In this document: in pieces, positions 51,577 through 61,200 of the stretch
Layout: each line of letters opens with the position of its first letter
Numbering within the stretch: the first letter of the stretch is position 1
Assembly: GCF_023016285.1 (NCBI RefSeq)
Contig: NZ_CP095413.1
Location: 3,613,001-3,677,000, forward strand
Source of the DNA: Muricauda sp. SCSIO 64092
Lineage (GTDB): Bacteria; Bacteroidota; Bacteroidia; Flavobacteriales; Flavobacteriaceae
DNA: 64,000 nt
Direction: 5' to 3'
Made by a program: the position numbers and the translations under genes
Notes under the pieces: model-generated
The model's input: only the letters and a program-made list of their open reading frames with translations
What the model was told of the DNA's origin: nothing
The model's database searches: none

Positions 51577-51816
51577 CACTTATTTTTTCCATGACCCACT
51601 TATGCAATGTTCTTTGCTCCTCTTGCCGGCCTTACCTAGTTTCGGGTCGTTCAGTTTCAGGAAGCCATATCTCAATATATGTTCTCTGGTAGATATGGTC
51701 CTGTTCTTCAAGATTAGGATTTCTTGGCTGAATACTTTTCTAGTGTTTAGAGCAGGGGAGGACTGGTGTATTAATCTGGTTGTCAAAATTTCCATCCTTA
51801 AGTGCCGGTTCTCCCC
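51577..51816 (+). repeat. Dyad/hairpin element, copy 9 (leader of paralogue B)
   Basis: CACTTAT at 51577-51583 and 51597-51603 (20 bp apart), then TTCTTTGCTC. CAGGA-ag-CCATATC (51658-51671) pairs with GATATGG-TCCTG (51692-51703). GGGGAGGACTGG (51755-51766) pairs with CCGGTTCTCCCC (51805-51816), 12 bp with two G-U pairs in the sense strand. The HTH start is 48 bp further. Confidence 0.65.
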
Positions 51817-51863
51817 ATTTTTTAGGATTTCCACCGCTAAAATCCAAACTGATGATATATGAC

Positions 51864-52268
51864 ATGAAAGGATGCTCAAAAATCATGGGCAAAAGGATCA
51901 GACAACTAAGGACCAAAGTTTACCTTAAAACGCAGGAGGAGTTTGTTGAGATGGTCAATGGATATTTAAACCGCAAACAGCTCTTGGATGACGAGGGCAA
52001 GTTTACCCAAAATATAATGGCAAGGCTAGAGGCAAAGGATGACATCACGTCTACGCGACTGTATCACTTGCTGAACTTTTTATACGATACCAAGTGTATA
52101 AATCCTGCTTGGGTCATATTGGAGCGGAATCTGTCCCATGCGCCATACCTTAGGAAGGTTCCTGGCAATATTGACCTATTTGCTTTGAAAAAGGATATCC
52201 GTGAGTATCAACGCCGGATAGACGAGCGTCTGGAGACCATTATGCATTTTTACGGACTTGGAATATAG
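51864..52268 (+). CDS. XRE-like helix-turn-helix protein, paralogue B
   Basis: A 134-residue paralogue of the protein at 15139-15543, starting MKGCSKIMGKRIRQLRTKVY. It keeps the whole pattern, including KTQEEFVEMVNGYLNRKQLL, FTQNIMARLE, YHLLNFLYDTKCINPAWVIL and the C-terminal helix DIREYQRRIDERLE. An ATG four codons earlier is possible; I use the Met shared with paralogues A and C. Upstream DNA up to about 290 bp also resembles that of A and C. The methyltransferase gene begins 44 bp after its stop, so read-through is possible. Confidence 0.8.
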   Translation: MKGCSKIMGKRIRQLRTKVYLKTQEEFVEMVNGYLNRKQLLDDEGKFTQNIMARLEAKDDITSTRLYHLLNFLYDTKCINPAWVILERNLSHAPYLRKVPGNIDLFALKKDIREYQRRIDERLETIMHFYGLGI

Positions 52269-52311
52269 CCATACCGTCCTGTAAGCTAAAAATCCAATCC
52301 ATACCCTTATC

Positions 52312-53052
52312 ATGGCAACAGACTATAATACCATTGCAAAGGAATATCAAGCATCGAAAATGCAACCCTGGCGAAAACATATCGAGGGGTTTTCTTTGTT
52401 CAAATTGACGGGGGATTTATCAAACCAGACGGTACTTGACCTGGCCTGCGGAGAAGGTTTTTATACCAGGCAATTAAAATTAAGGGGTGCACGCCATGTT
52501 GAAGGGGTCGATATTTCAAAAGCAATGATCCAGCTCGCAAGAAAGGCCGAAGACCGGAATCCACTTGGAATTACATATCATGAGCACGATGCCTTGACTC
52601 TAGTGTTGCCTAAAAAATTTGACCTTATCACCGCTTCCTATTTGCTTAATTATGCCAAGACCCCTGAAGAATTGATCCAATTTGGAAAGGTCATTTCAAA
52701 TCATTTAAAGCCTGGGGGCCGTTTTGTTACAATTAATAGCAATCCCGATTATAAAGCCCCTTTGGGTACATTGCACAAATATGGATTTACACGGGAAAAC
52801 AAAAGTCATTCGGAGGGAGGGGAAATCATATATCGCTTTTTCTCATCAGACGGGAGCCATATCGATGTGATCAATTACCACCTCGAAAAATTGACGCACG
52901 AAATTGCTTTGAAAAAAGCAGGATTGTCAAACATTCAGTGGCACACCATCGAATTGTCCCCAGAAGGAAAAGAAGAGTTTGGAATTGACTTTTGGCAATC
53001 AATTCTAGAAACGCAACCCGTGATTGGCCTTTCCTGTGCTAAAAGTTTTTAA
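52312..53052 (+). CDS. Class I SAM-dependent methyltransferase
   Basis: A 246-residue methyltransferase with the SAM-binding motif I VLDLACGEGFYTRQL (about residues 41-55), an acidic residue in EGVDISKAM after strand 2, and FDLITASYLLNYAKT as motif II/III. The overall form is Methyltransf_25/UbiE-like. The substrate is not evident. It is followed after 39 bp by the small DUF3311-like gene and the symporter, and the three are probably one operon. Confidence 0.88.
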   Translation: MATDYNTIAKEYQASKMQPWRKHIEGFSLFKLTGDLSNQTVLDLACGEGFYTRQLKLRGARHVEGVDISKAMIQLARKAEDRNPLGITYHEHDALTLVLPKKFDLITASYLLNYAKTPEELIQFGKVISNHLKPGGRFVTINSNPDYKAPLGTLHKYGFTRENKSHSEGGEIIYRFFSSDGSHIDVINYHLEKLTHEIALKKAGLSNIQWHTIELSPEGKEEFGIDFWQSILETQPVIGLSCAKSF

Positions 53053-53091
53053 CCATATTTACCAGTGCAAACAAAGAATCAAAAATTTAAT

Positions 53092-53295
53092 ATGCAAGCG
53101 AAAAAAGTATTCCCAAACTGGGTATGGTTTATTTATATACTATTGTTTTCCCTTTCCATTCCCTGGTATTTGCCCAAGGGCCTAACCATGCACTTAACCT
53201 TTGGCTTACCATTATGGCTGGTGCTGTGTATTGCGGCCATATTTGGTATCGTGCTGTTTACGCTATGGATTATTGGAAAATTCTGGAAGCAGTAA
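53092..53295 (+). CDS. Small two-helix membrane protein, DUF3311-like
   Basis: A 67-residue protein with two membrane helices (WVWFIYILLFSLSIPWYL and LPLWLVLCIAAIFGIVLF). Small proteins of this kind (DUF3311) typically sit directly before sodium:solute symporters, as here: the symporter starts 3 bp after its stop. The frame opens at a GTG at 53065, but the ATG at 53092 fits better. It may help assemble or stabilise the transporter. Confidence 0.8.
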   Translation: MQAKKVFPNWVWFIYILLFSLSIPWYLPKGLTMHLTFGLPLWLVLCIAAIFGIVLFTLWIIGKFWKQ

Positions 53296-53298
53296 GCT

Positions 53299-54744
53299 GT
53301 GGATACCACAATTCTAATAATTAGTATTGGCTGTTATTTGATCCTGTTGTTGGGACTAGGTTTTTTGGCCAATAGCCGAAAAAAAACAAATTCGTTAAAA
53401 GAGTTTTACCTGGCAGGAAGGAGTCTGGGCCCATTTGTACTGCTATTTACGTTATATGCCACGCAGTATAGTGCCAATACCATGCTCGTAACACCTGCAG
53501 AGGTGGTAAACAGCGGAATGGGTATGATATTGATACTTGGGTACTTGACGGCAGTTGTGGTCTTCTATCTCACCTTTGCACCGCAATTGTATCAAATATC
53601 GCGGAAGTTCAATTTTATTACACCTGGGGATTGGTTTGACCATAGGTTCAAGCTACCTAAATTGACCTTATTGGCAAATGGTATTCTGGTTATCGTATCA
53701 ATCAATTTTTTGTTGTCCCAATTAATGGCAATGGGACACATCGTAAATGGCGTTACCGATGGACAGGTTCCGTATTGGATGGGAGTGGTATCCCTGGCAT
53801 TCGTTGTTATAGTTTACGAATCCCTTGGAGGGATGAGGGCGGTGGCCTGGACGGATGTCATCCAAGGAGTAATGCTATTTGCCGGTTTGATGGGTTTGTT
53901 CATAATGGTAATGCCCAATACGACCGAATTGACAAAAATCAGCAATTGGCTCATTGAAAATGAACCCCAAAAAATTGGTGTCCCCAAAGTAGGCTTTAGA
54001 ATTTATTGGGCCAGTCTATTGCTTATGATTGGTTTGGGAGCTGCAGTATATCCACAGGCAATCCAACGCATATACGCTGCCAAATCGGTAAAATCACTTC
54101 GCCAATCATTGGGAGCCATGGTGATAATGCCATTTGTGACCGTTTTGATCCTGTTTTTATTGGGCATGATAAGTATCCCCCATTTTGTGGGCACCGAACA
54201 AGCATCAAAGGACACCGTACTCCCAGCAATGCTGGTTTTTTGGGCAAATGCCTCCACGTTCCATTTCGGATTGGCGGTTATGGTCATCGTAGGGTTAATA
54301 GCGGCCATTATGTCAACGGCCGACTCTGTCTTACTGAGCCTATCATCCATACTGGCAAAAGACATTTTTGCAAAGTTCAAATCCAGGAAGATATCAAGTG
54401 AACGACTCACGAAAACTGGAAAAATGTTCTCCTGGGTTATTATGCTTTTAATGGTATTGGTGGCCCTACGGCCCAAAATAACACTATGGGGATTGATTGA
54501 GTTGAAAATGCAAATTTTGGTTCAGATCGCACCTTTATTCTTGGGTATTTATGCCAAAAACGTGACGTCCAAAGGCATGTTCGTTGGGCTAAGTACCGGC
54601 TTTGTCTTTGCAACGGCCACCTTTCTGTTGAATATAAAGACAATTGGTCACATACATGTGGGTTTAATAGGGTTGATGGTAAATATCATTTGTTGCTTTG
54701 CGTTTTCCCGTATTAAACCCAAGGCCAGAAATCCAGATGATTGA
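53299..54744 (+). CDS. Sodium:solute symporter family transporter
   Basis: A 481-residue SSS-family transporter with about 13 membrane helices. Typical stretches are FYLAGRSLGPFVLLFTLYAT, QYSANTMLVTPAEV in helix 1-2, GGMRAVAWTDVIQG (about 174-187) and IAAIMSTADSVLLSLSSILAKD (about 334-355). It starts with GTG, 3 bp after the small membrane protein. The substrate of this Na+-driven uptake is unknown; the DUF3311-type partner points to PanF-like or organic-acid symporters. Confidence 0.92.
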   Translation: MDTTILIISIGCYLILLLGLGFLANSRKKTNSLKEFYLAGRSLGPFVLLFTLYATQYSANTMLVTPAEVVNSGMGMILILGYLTAVVVFYLTFAPQLYQISRKFNFITPGDWFDHRFKLPKLTLLANGILVIVSINFLLSQLMAMGHIVNGVTDGQVPYWMGVVSLAFVVIVYESLGGMRAVAWTDVIQGVMLFAGLMGLFIMVMPNTTELTKISNWLIENEPQKIGVPKVGFRIYWASLLLMIGLGAAVYPQAIQRIYAAKSVKSLRQSLGAMVIMPFVTVLILFLLGMISIPHFVGTEQASKDTVLPAMLVFWANASTFHFGLAVMVIVGLIAAIMSTADSVLLSLSSILAKDIFAKFKSRKISSERLTKTGKMFSWVIMLLMVLVALRPKITLWGLIELKMQILVQIAPLFLGIYAKNVTSKGMFVGLSTGFVFATATFLLNIKTIGHIHVGLIGLMVNIICCFAFSRIKPKARNPDD

Positions 54745-54848
54745 TGATTAAAAAGTAATCGCTGACCGTGTCTTGATTACCTACTGTTTTGTGGGTTTAA
54801 TGTAATTGGGCATCCAAAAACGGTACCTAAGCCTGGCCTACCCACCAT

Positions 54849-54885
54849 GGGCTTGTGGTTTTTTGTAAACACAAAACCACGGCCC
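54849..54885 (+). terminator. Hairpin terminator after the symporter operon
   Basis: GGGC-tt-GTGGTTTT (54849-54862) pairs with AAAACCAC-g-GCCC (54873-54885). It lies 105 bp after the symporter stop and immediately before the next paired-heptamer element. Confidence 0.5.
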
Positions 54886-55129
54886 ACTTATTTTTTCAAT
54901 AAACCACTTATGCAATGATCTTTGCTCTTATTCCCACTCCTATGTAGATTGAAATTATCCGGTTCCGGGAAAACGATAACGTAAAGCGTTTTTTTACCAA
55001 AGAAAGAAGCTGTTCTTACAAACTGGGACCCCTTAGCCGTGAAGGACTCATGTGTTCTTTTGATGGGCACAATTTCCTTCTGTAAGCACTGGATTTTCAC
55101 TGCCAAAACCCAAACTATCAATACCTGTC
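54885..55129 (+). repeat. Dyad/leader element, copy 10 (leader of paralogue C)
   Basis: CACTTAT at 54885-54891 and 54905-54911 (20 bp apart), followed by GCAATGATCTTTGCTC, almost identical to the copy before paralogue B. The leader stems are weak: TGTGTTC and GGGCACA (near 55050-55068) can pair with two G-U pairs. The last 45 bp before the start match the other two leaders well (CCAAAACCCAAACTATCAAT). Confidence 0.6.
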
Positions 55130-55474
55130 ATGAGAGAATGCTCAAAAAAAATAGGTCTAAGGGTCAGACGACTGCGGACTGAAGTGTATTGCAAAACCCA
55201 GGATGAATTTGTTGAAATCGTCAATGGGTATTTAAACAGCAAGCAGCTTTTGGACGCAGAGGGGAAATTTACCGCAAACACGATAGTAAGACTGGAGAGT
55301 CGGAATAGTATCACATCAACCAAGTTGTGCCACTTGCTAAATTTCTTGTATGAGACCAAAGGCATCAATCCGGCCTGGGTCATGCTGGAGCGCAACGAAA
55401 TCCATTCTCCTTACCTGATGAAAACGTTTGGGAGTATTGACAATATGCCTATAAGTGGTACCTGGAAGTACTGA
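55130..55474 (+). CDS. XRE-like helix-turn-helix protein, paralogue C (C-terminally altered)
   Basis: A 114-residue paralogue starting MRECSKKIGLRVRRLRTEVY. It keeps the helix-turn-helix region (KTQDEFVEIVNGYLNSKQLL, FTANTIVRLE) and the NFLYETKGINPAWVMLERN segment, but after FGSID it ends with a different short tail (NMPISGTWKY) and lacks the C-terminal helix with the EYQRxID motif seen in A and B. It may be a truncated regulator or one losing function. It lies 168 bp before the histidine kinase gene. Confidence 0.75.
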   Translation: MRECSKKIGLRVRRLRTEVYCKTQDEFVEIVNGYLNSKQLLDAEGKFTANTIVRLESRNSITSTKLCHLLNFLYETKGINPAWVMLERNEIHSPYLMKTFGSIDNMPISGTWKY

Positions 55475-55576
55475 AGTTAGATGGGGCATCTGTAGGATGT
55501 TTGTGAAATTTTGGGCTTGGGAAAGGCTCTGTACTAGGTCATAGTACGTTGATTATCAATTGTTAAATGACAACCC

Positions 55577-55620
55577 AGGACTTTTTTTAAGTCCTCACAA
55601 AAGTGGATTTAGTATATTTG
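55577..55620 (+). promoter_or_regulatory. Hairpin and TAnnTTTG promoter box before the kinase
   Basis: AGGACTT-ttttt-AAGTCCT (55577-55595) is a 7-bp hairpin that could end the preceding transcript. TATATTTG (55613-55620) matches the Bacteroidota -7 box TAnnTTTG and lies 22 bp before the kinase start, implying a very short leader. Confidence 0.5.
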
Positions 55621-55642
55621 ATTACCCAATCTTCCCCAAGAA

Positions 55643-57661
55643 ATGAAACGGACCTGTTGCCTTTTAGTGTTCCTCACGCTATCCCTGTCTGCGCAGGAGG
55701 TGGACCTCACAAATGCTGTCCAATCCCTAAAACTAAAGATCAATAATTCCGAAGCCGGTGAACGCCTAATGTGGATGGACAGTCTGTCCACATTGATCGA
55801 AGACCGAACGGATTTTGGTTATGATTCCATTGTAAGGAGCACTATTGATTATGCCCTGGAGTTGGACTCCACGCGAATAGCCCTGAAACACGGCCGCAAA
55901 TTGATTGTTTATGGCTGGCAGGAACTGAGAAACCCGGAGCTGGCCCTGGAGGATTTCTACAATCTATTGGAGAAGGTTCCCGGGGAAGAGCATTTAGCGG
56001 AATTGAGTGGAGTATATGTCGAAGCTGGCCGGAACTATATCGTGCTCAACCGTTTGGATGAAGCTCTGGAAAGTTTTGAACAGGCTTATTCATATTCCTC
56101 AGAGGTTAATGATCAGCCGAAAATGGGCATTATTAAAGACCACATGGGCATGGTGCAGTCTATGTTGGGAGATTTCCAGGGTGCATCGGCCACATTACAG
56201 GAATCCTATCAAATTTTATCGGAGAGTGATCCCGAAATGGCATGGTGCCCAAAAAATACCCTGTCAATATTGTATTCCCAGAACGGGCTGCAGGAAGAGG
56301 CAAAAAAAATTCGTATGGAAATCATAGAAGAGGCCAGGGGATATACAAGCGAGAAGAATAGAAATGAAGTATTAAATAGTACATTTCATAACCAGGCCTT
56401 TGACGAGATGCTCAATGGAAGCCAGGAGGAACGGATCAGATTCCTGGATTCCACCAGGATATATGCTTTCAAAACGGACTATGTATTTCACGAACTGCAG
56501 GTATTGGTGGCCCAGCTGAGTGCTTACTCCGAAAACGGGATGCTGGATAAGGCGGAGGAGGTGAAGAAAGAGTTGGATGCACGAAGGGAGCAGGGCAACT
56601 TCTTTGAAGTGGATGAGTACAACCTGGCCATGGCCCATTATGAATTTGCAGTGGGCAATTACCAGAGAGCGGCCCTACTGGGGGAACAGGAATATGATAA
56701 GCTAAAGAATTCCCAGTTCTATGAGGGCATTTATATGTCCCATGGCTTTTTGGCCAAAGTGTACGATAGTCTGGGCAAAGTTGACAGGGCATATGACCAT
56801 CTCATGGCCCATCACAAAATAAAGGATTCCATTGAGAGTGTCCAGAAGGCGAATGGTTTTTCCTATTACCAGGCACTTTACGAGGCAGAGAAGAAGGATT
56901 CGGAGATAGCAACCCAGAAATCAGAGATTACGCTATTGAACGCCAAGAACCGCGCAAAGAACATGTGGATCACTTTTGGCGGTCTGGGGGTATTGGCTGG
57001 GGGGGCTATCCTTTACCTGGTATGGGTACAGAATGCCACCAAAAGGAAACAGCAGGCCCAGGCCCGCTTCTCCAGAAACCTGATCAAGGGCCAGGAGGGG
57101 GAACGCACGCGCGTGGCGAGGGAACTGCATGACGGGGTAGGGCAAAAGTTGATGCTGCTGGCCAAAAGGACAAAATTGAGCGGGGATGCGGAGATGGCAT
57201 CCCTGGCAACGGATACCCTGGAGGAGCTGCGGAGCGTTTCCCGCCACCTGCACCCGGCGACCTTGGAGAAGTTGGGTTTTTCAGGGGCGGTACGGGCCAT
57301 AATCGACGAAGTGGATGCCAACACGGACATCTTCTTCACGCACAATATCGACGACGTGGACGACCTGCTGAGTGATGAGGGTTCCCTTCAGCTATACCGG
57401 ATCGTACAGGAGCTGTTGAACAATATCGTGAAGCATTCCGGTGCGAAGGCAGTATCGGTGGACATCGAAAGAAAGGCCGACGGGATTGCAATGGCGGTCA
57501 GGGACAATGGGAAGGGGTTCAGTGTCCGGGAAAAACTCCGTGACAGTTCCAGTCTCGGGATGCGGACGCTTTTGGAACGTGCCAAGATAGCGGGTGCCAA
57601 ATTCCATGTGGAGAGCAAAGCCTCCTTGGGTACAACAATTTCACTGGCAATGCCTACATGA
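55643..57661 (+). CDS. TPR-containing sensor histidine kinase (HisKA_3)
   Basis: A 672-residue membrane kinase. A signal peptide (MKRTCCLLVFLTLSLSAQ) leads into a periplasmic region with TPR repeats (about 85-400, for example LDEALESFEQAYSYSS). One membrane helix follows at about 440-463 (GGLGVLAGGAILYLVW). The cytosolic part has the HisKA_3 box with H496 (RELHDGVGQK), the N box LLNNIVKHSGAKA and the G boxes DNGKGFS and GMRTLLERA. It is closely related to the kinase at the start of the window. No response regulator follows within the window; the next gene, 551 bp away, is the second giant surface protein, which it might control through the regulator at 555-1196 or another one. Confidence 0.93.
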   Translation: MKRTCCLLVFLTLSLSAQEVDLTNAVQSLKLKINNSEAGERLMWMDSLSTLIEDRTDFGYDSIVRSTIDYALELDSTRIALKHGRKLIVYGWQELRNPELALEDFYNLLEKVPGEEHLAELSGVYVEAGRNYIVLNRLDEALESFEQAYSYSSEVNDQPKMGIIKDHMGMVQSMLGDFQGASATLQESYQILSESDPEMAWCPKNTLSILYSQNGLQEEAKKIRMEIIEEARGYTSEKNRNEVLNSTFHNQAFDEMLNGSQEERIRFLDSTRIYAFKTDYVFHELQVLVAQLSAYSENGMLDKAEEVKKELDARREQGNFFEVDEYNLAMAHYEFAVGNYQRAALLGEQEYDKLKNSQFYEGIYMSHGFLAKVYDSLGKVDRAYDHLMAHHKIKDSIESVQKANGFSYYQALYEAEKKDSEIATQKSEITLLNAKNRAKNMWITFGGLGVLAGGAILYLVWVQNATKRKQQAQARFSRNLIKGQEGERTRVARELHDGVGQKLMLLAKRTKLSGDAEMASLATDTLEELRSVSRHLHPATLEKLGFSGAVRAIIDEVDANTDIFFTHNIDDVDDLLSDEGSLQLYRIVQELLNNIVKHSGAKAVSVDIERKADGIAMAVRDNGKGFSVREKLRDSSSLGMRTLLERAKIAGAKFHVESKASLGTTISLAMPT

Positions 57662-58212
57662 GCATCGTTTAGCACAGAACGATAATTATCCTTTTTTGTA
57701 ATTTTTTTAATAAAGAAACCTTTTCATTCCGAACTACCGATGTTGGGCATTTCAACGGACTCAACAGGGCACCTCAACGATCAGGCTGCCCAAGAGGGTA
57801 CTGAAGTTCCTGAAATGGAATCACACCTTTACGTATGGTAGCATCCTCAATAGGGTTATTTCGACCAATGGGAGAAATCCAAACCTCTGACGAAAAGTAG
57901 GCTTTTATAAGGTGAAATACGGATATTTTACCTTTTATAATACGGACTGAAAATGACTTAATTGGACCGGATGAAAACCCATGGGAATGATTGGCATCCG
58001 ACCAAACCATGGTCAGGCGTATCGAAAGTAATTCCCTTTATTTTGAATGGTAAACTATGGCAAATACCGTACCTGCAAACAGGGTTTGGTGATGGACCAA
58101 ATCACGGATCCCATTTATAACCAAAAAAGGAACGTTGGTTACTTCTCTTTTTAAGTGTTGACAACAAAACCATAGTTTAACAAGAAACTTCTTATAAATC
58201 TTTATATCTACC
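57662..58212. other. Gene-free gap of 551 bp before the second giant gene
   Basis: GATAATTATC followed by CTTTTTT (57682-57697) is a weak terminator for the kinase. TTGGGCA (57743-57749) and TGCCCAA (57787-57793) form a 7-bp dyad. The REP-like motif lies at 57855-57880. No coding sequence is visible. Confidence 0.5.
57855..57880. repeat. REP-like 26-bp motif, copy 2
   Basis: GTTATTTCGACCAATGGGAG followed by AAATCC, 24 of 26 bases identical to 22471-22496. It lies 333 bp before the second giant gene; the first copy lies 647 bp before the first giant gene. Confidence 0.55.
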
Positions 58213-61200
58213 ATGAAAACAAATTACCTTATGGGCCTAAAGAGGCCTTTGTTCACTTTTTTTATAGGCCTCTGCACCACCACGGGCCTGATTGCCCAGA
58301 GTGAGTTCATCACTACCTGGGACACGACCAAATCGGGCACCTCGGACGGGAACTCCATCACCATCCCCGCCACGGGGACCTACGATGTGGACCTGGGCAA
58401 TGACGGCAGCTATGAGCTGTTGGACCGGACGGGGACCATCACCATTGATGTGACCACCTATGGCCATACCGCCGGGGAGGTCCAGGTGGCCCTGCGCAAC
58501 GCCGCCTCCGGTACCGGTACCCTGGACGCGATACAGTTCAACTACACCGGTGACAGGGATAAGATCCTCTCGGTGGACCAATGGGGCAGCAACATTTCCT
58601 GGAGCACCATGGAGGGGGCGTTTTACGGCTGCAGCAATCTGGAGGTCAAGGCGACGGACGTCCCCGATTTAAGCAATGTGACCAATATGTACTCCATGTT
58701 CGCCCTTTGCAGGGTGGTCACGGGTACGGGCTTCTCCACCTGGAACACCAGCGGTGTGACGGACATGGCGCGGATATTCCGTGGGGCAGACGTCTTCAAT
58801 GGGGACATCGGTTCCTGGGACACCAGTAGTGTTACCGATATGAGGTACATGCTCAATGGTGCGGGTGTGTTCAACCAGGACATCGGTTCGTGGAACACCG
58901 GCAGCGTGACCGATATGGGCTTTTTGTTCGCCAGGGCATTCATCTTTGACCAGGACATCGGTTCGTGGAACGTGGGCAATGTGACCAATATGCAATCCAT
59001 GTTCGTCAGGGCGGACGCGTTTGACCAGGACATCGGTTCCTGGGATGTGGGCAAGGTTACCGATATGACCTACCTTTTCTGGAATGCGGGCGCCTTTGAT
59101 CGGGACATCGGTTCGTGGAACACGGGCAAGGTGGTCGATATGTGGGGCATGTTCGAAGGCGCAAAGTCCTTCAACCGGGACATCGGTTCGTGGGACACGG
59201 GCAAGGTGACCGATATGGAGGAAATGTTCGAAGGTGCGAGCGCCTTTGACCAGGACCTGGGGGACTGGGACATGGGACAGGTGACCAATGGGGCCAAGAT
59301 GTTGGACAACAGTGGGCTCTCGGAGGCCAACTGGGACGCCACGCTGATCGGTTGGGCCGGCCAGGACTTCACCAACACGCCGACCATTGGAGCCTCAGGA
59401 CTGAAATACTGTACGGCCGGCACCCAACGTGCCGCGCTGACCTTCAACATTACTGGTGACAGTGCGGAGACCACCCCGCCAACGGCACAGTGCAAGACGG
59501 CGGTAACACTCCAACCGGGCAGCAGTGGTACGGCCACCTTGGACACTTCCCTGGTGGACGACGGTTCCAGCGATACCTGCGGGGACGTATCGCTGAGTTT
59601 GTCCCAGAGCAGCTTTACGACCTCCGACCTTGGTGCGAACACGGTGACCCTTACCGTGACCGACCCCAACGGCAACACGGACACCTGCCAGAGCACGGTA
59701 ACGATAGTAGATCCCATAGCCACATTTGTCACCACCTGGGACACCACCAAACCCGGCTCCTCCGACGGGAACTCCATCACCATCCCCGCTACGGGCACCT
59801 ACGATGTTGACCTGGGCAATGACGGCAGCTATGAACTGCTGGACCGGACGGGGGCCCTGACCGTGGATGTGACCGCCTATGGCCATGCCGCAGGGGAGAT
59901 CCAGGTGGCCCTGCGCAATGCCGCCTCCGGTACCGGTACCCTGGGCGCGATACAGTTCAGCTACAGGGGCGACAGGGACAAGCTGCTCTCGGTGGACCAA
60001 TGGGGCAGCGGTATATCCTGGAGCACCATGGAGGGCGCATTCTGGGGCTGCAGCAATCTGGAGGTCAAGGCGACGGACGTCCCCGATTTGAGCGGTGTCA
60101 CCAATATGGTCAACATGTTCAACAATTGTTCGTCACTCACGGGTACGGGCCTTTCCACCTGGAACACCGGCAGCGTGACCAATATGGGGGGTATGTTCTC
60201 CGGTGCGACCTCCTTCAACGGGGACATCAGCGGCTGGGACACGGCCGGCGTGACCGATATGCGGTCCATGTTCCAGGGCGCAAGTTCGTTTAACGGGAAC
60301 ATCGGTTCGTGGAACACGGGCAGGGTGACCTATATGTCCTTCATGTTTGATGGTGCGAGCGCCTTTGACCGGGACATCGGTTCCTGGAACACGGTCAGCG
60401 TGGGCAATATGAACTTCATGTTCCGGAACGCGAGTGCCTTCAACCAGGACATCGGTTCGTGGGACACAGCGGGCCTGAACCGTTCGGTCGGTATGTTTTC
60501 CGGCGCCGTTGCCTTTGACCAGGACCTGGGGGATTGGTATATGGGCCGGTTGAGGAACGGCACGGATATGCTCAATGGCAGTGGGCTCTCGGAGGCCAAC
60601 TGGGATGCCACGCTTATCGGTTGGGCCGGCCAGGACTTCACCAACACGCCGACCATTGGCGCAACGGGCCTGGTCTACTGCACGGCCGGCACCCAACGTA
60701 CCGCGCTGACCCTCAACATTACCGGTGACAGCGCGGAGGCCACCCCGCCAACGGCGCAGTGCAGTACGTCGATAACGCTCCTACTGGGCACGGGCGGTAC
60801 GGCCACCCTGACGACCGACCTTGTTGACGACGGTTCCAGCGATACCTGTGGGGACGTATCGCTGAGCCTGTCCCAGGCCAATTTTACGACCTCCGATCTT
60901 GGGGCGAACACGGTGACCCTTACCGTGACCGATCCCAACGGCAATACCAACACCTGCCAGGGCACGGTGACGGTAGTGGATTCCGCAAGCTTATTTCTTG
61001 TAACCACCTGGGACACGACCAAATCGGGCACCTCCGATGGGAACTCCATCACCATCCCCGCTACGGGGACCTACGATGTGGACCTGGGCAATGACGGCAG
61101 CTATGAGCTGCTGGACCGGACGGGGACCATCACCATTGATGTGACCACCTATGGCCATACCGCCGGGGAGGTCCAGGTGGCCCTGCGCAACGCCGCCTCC

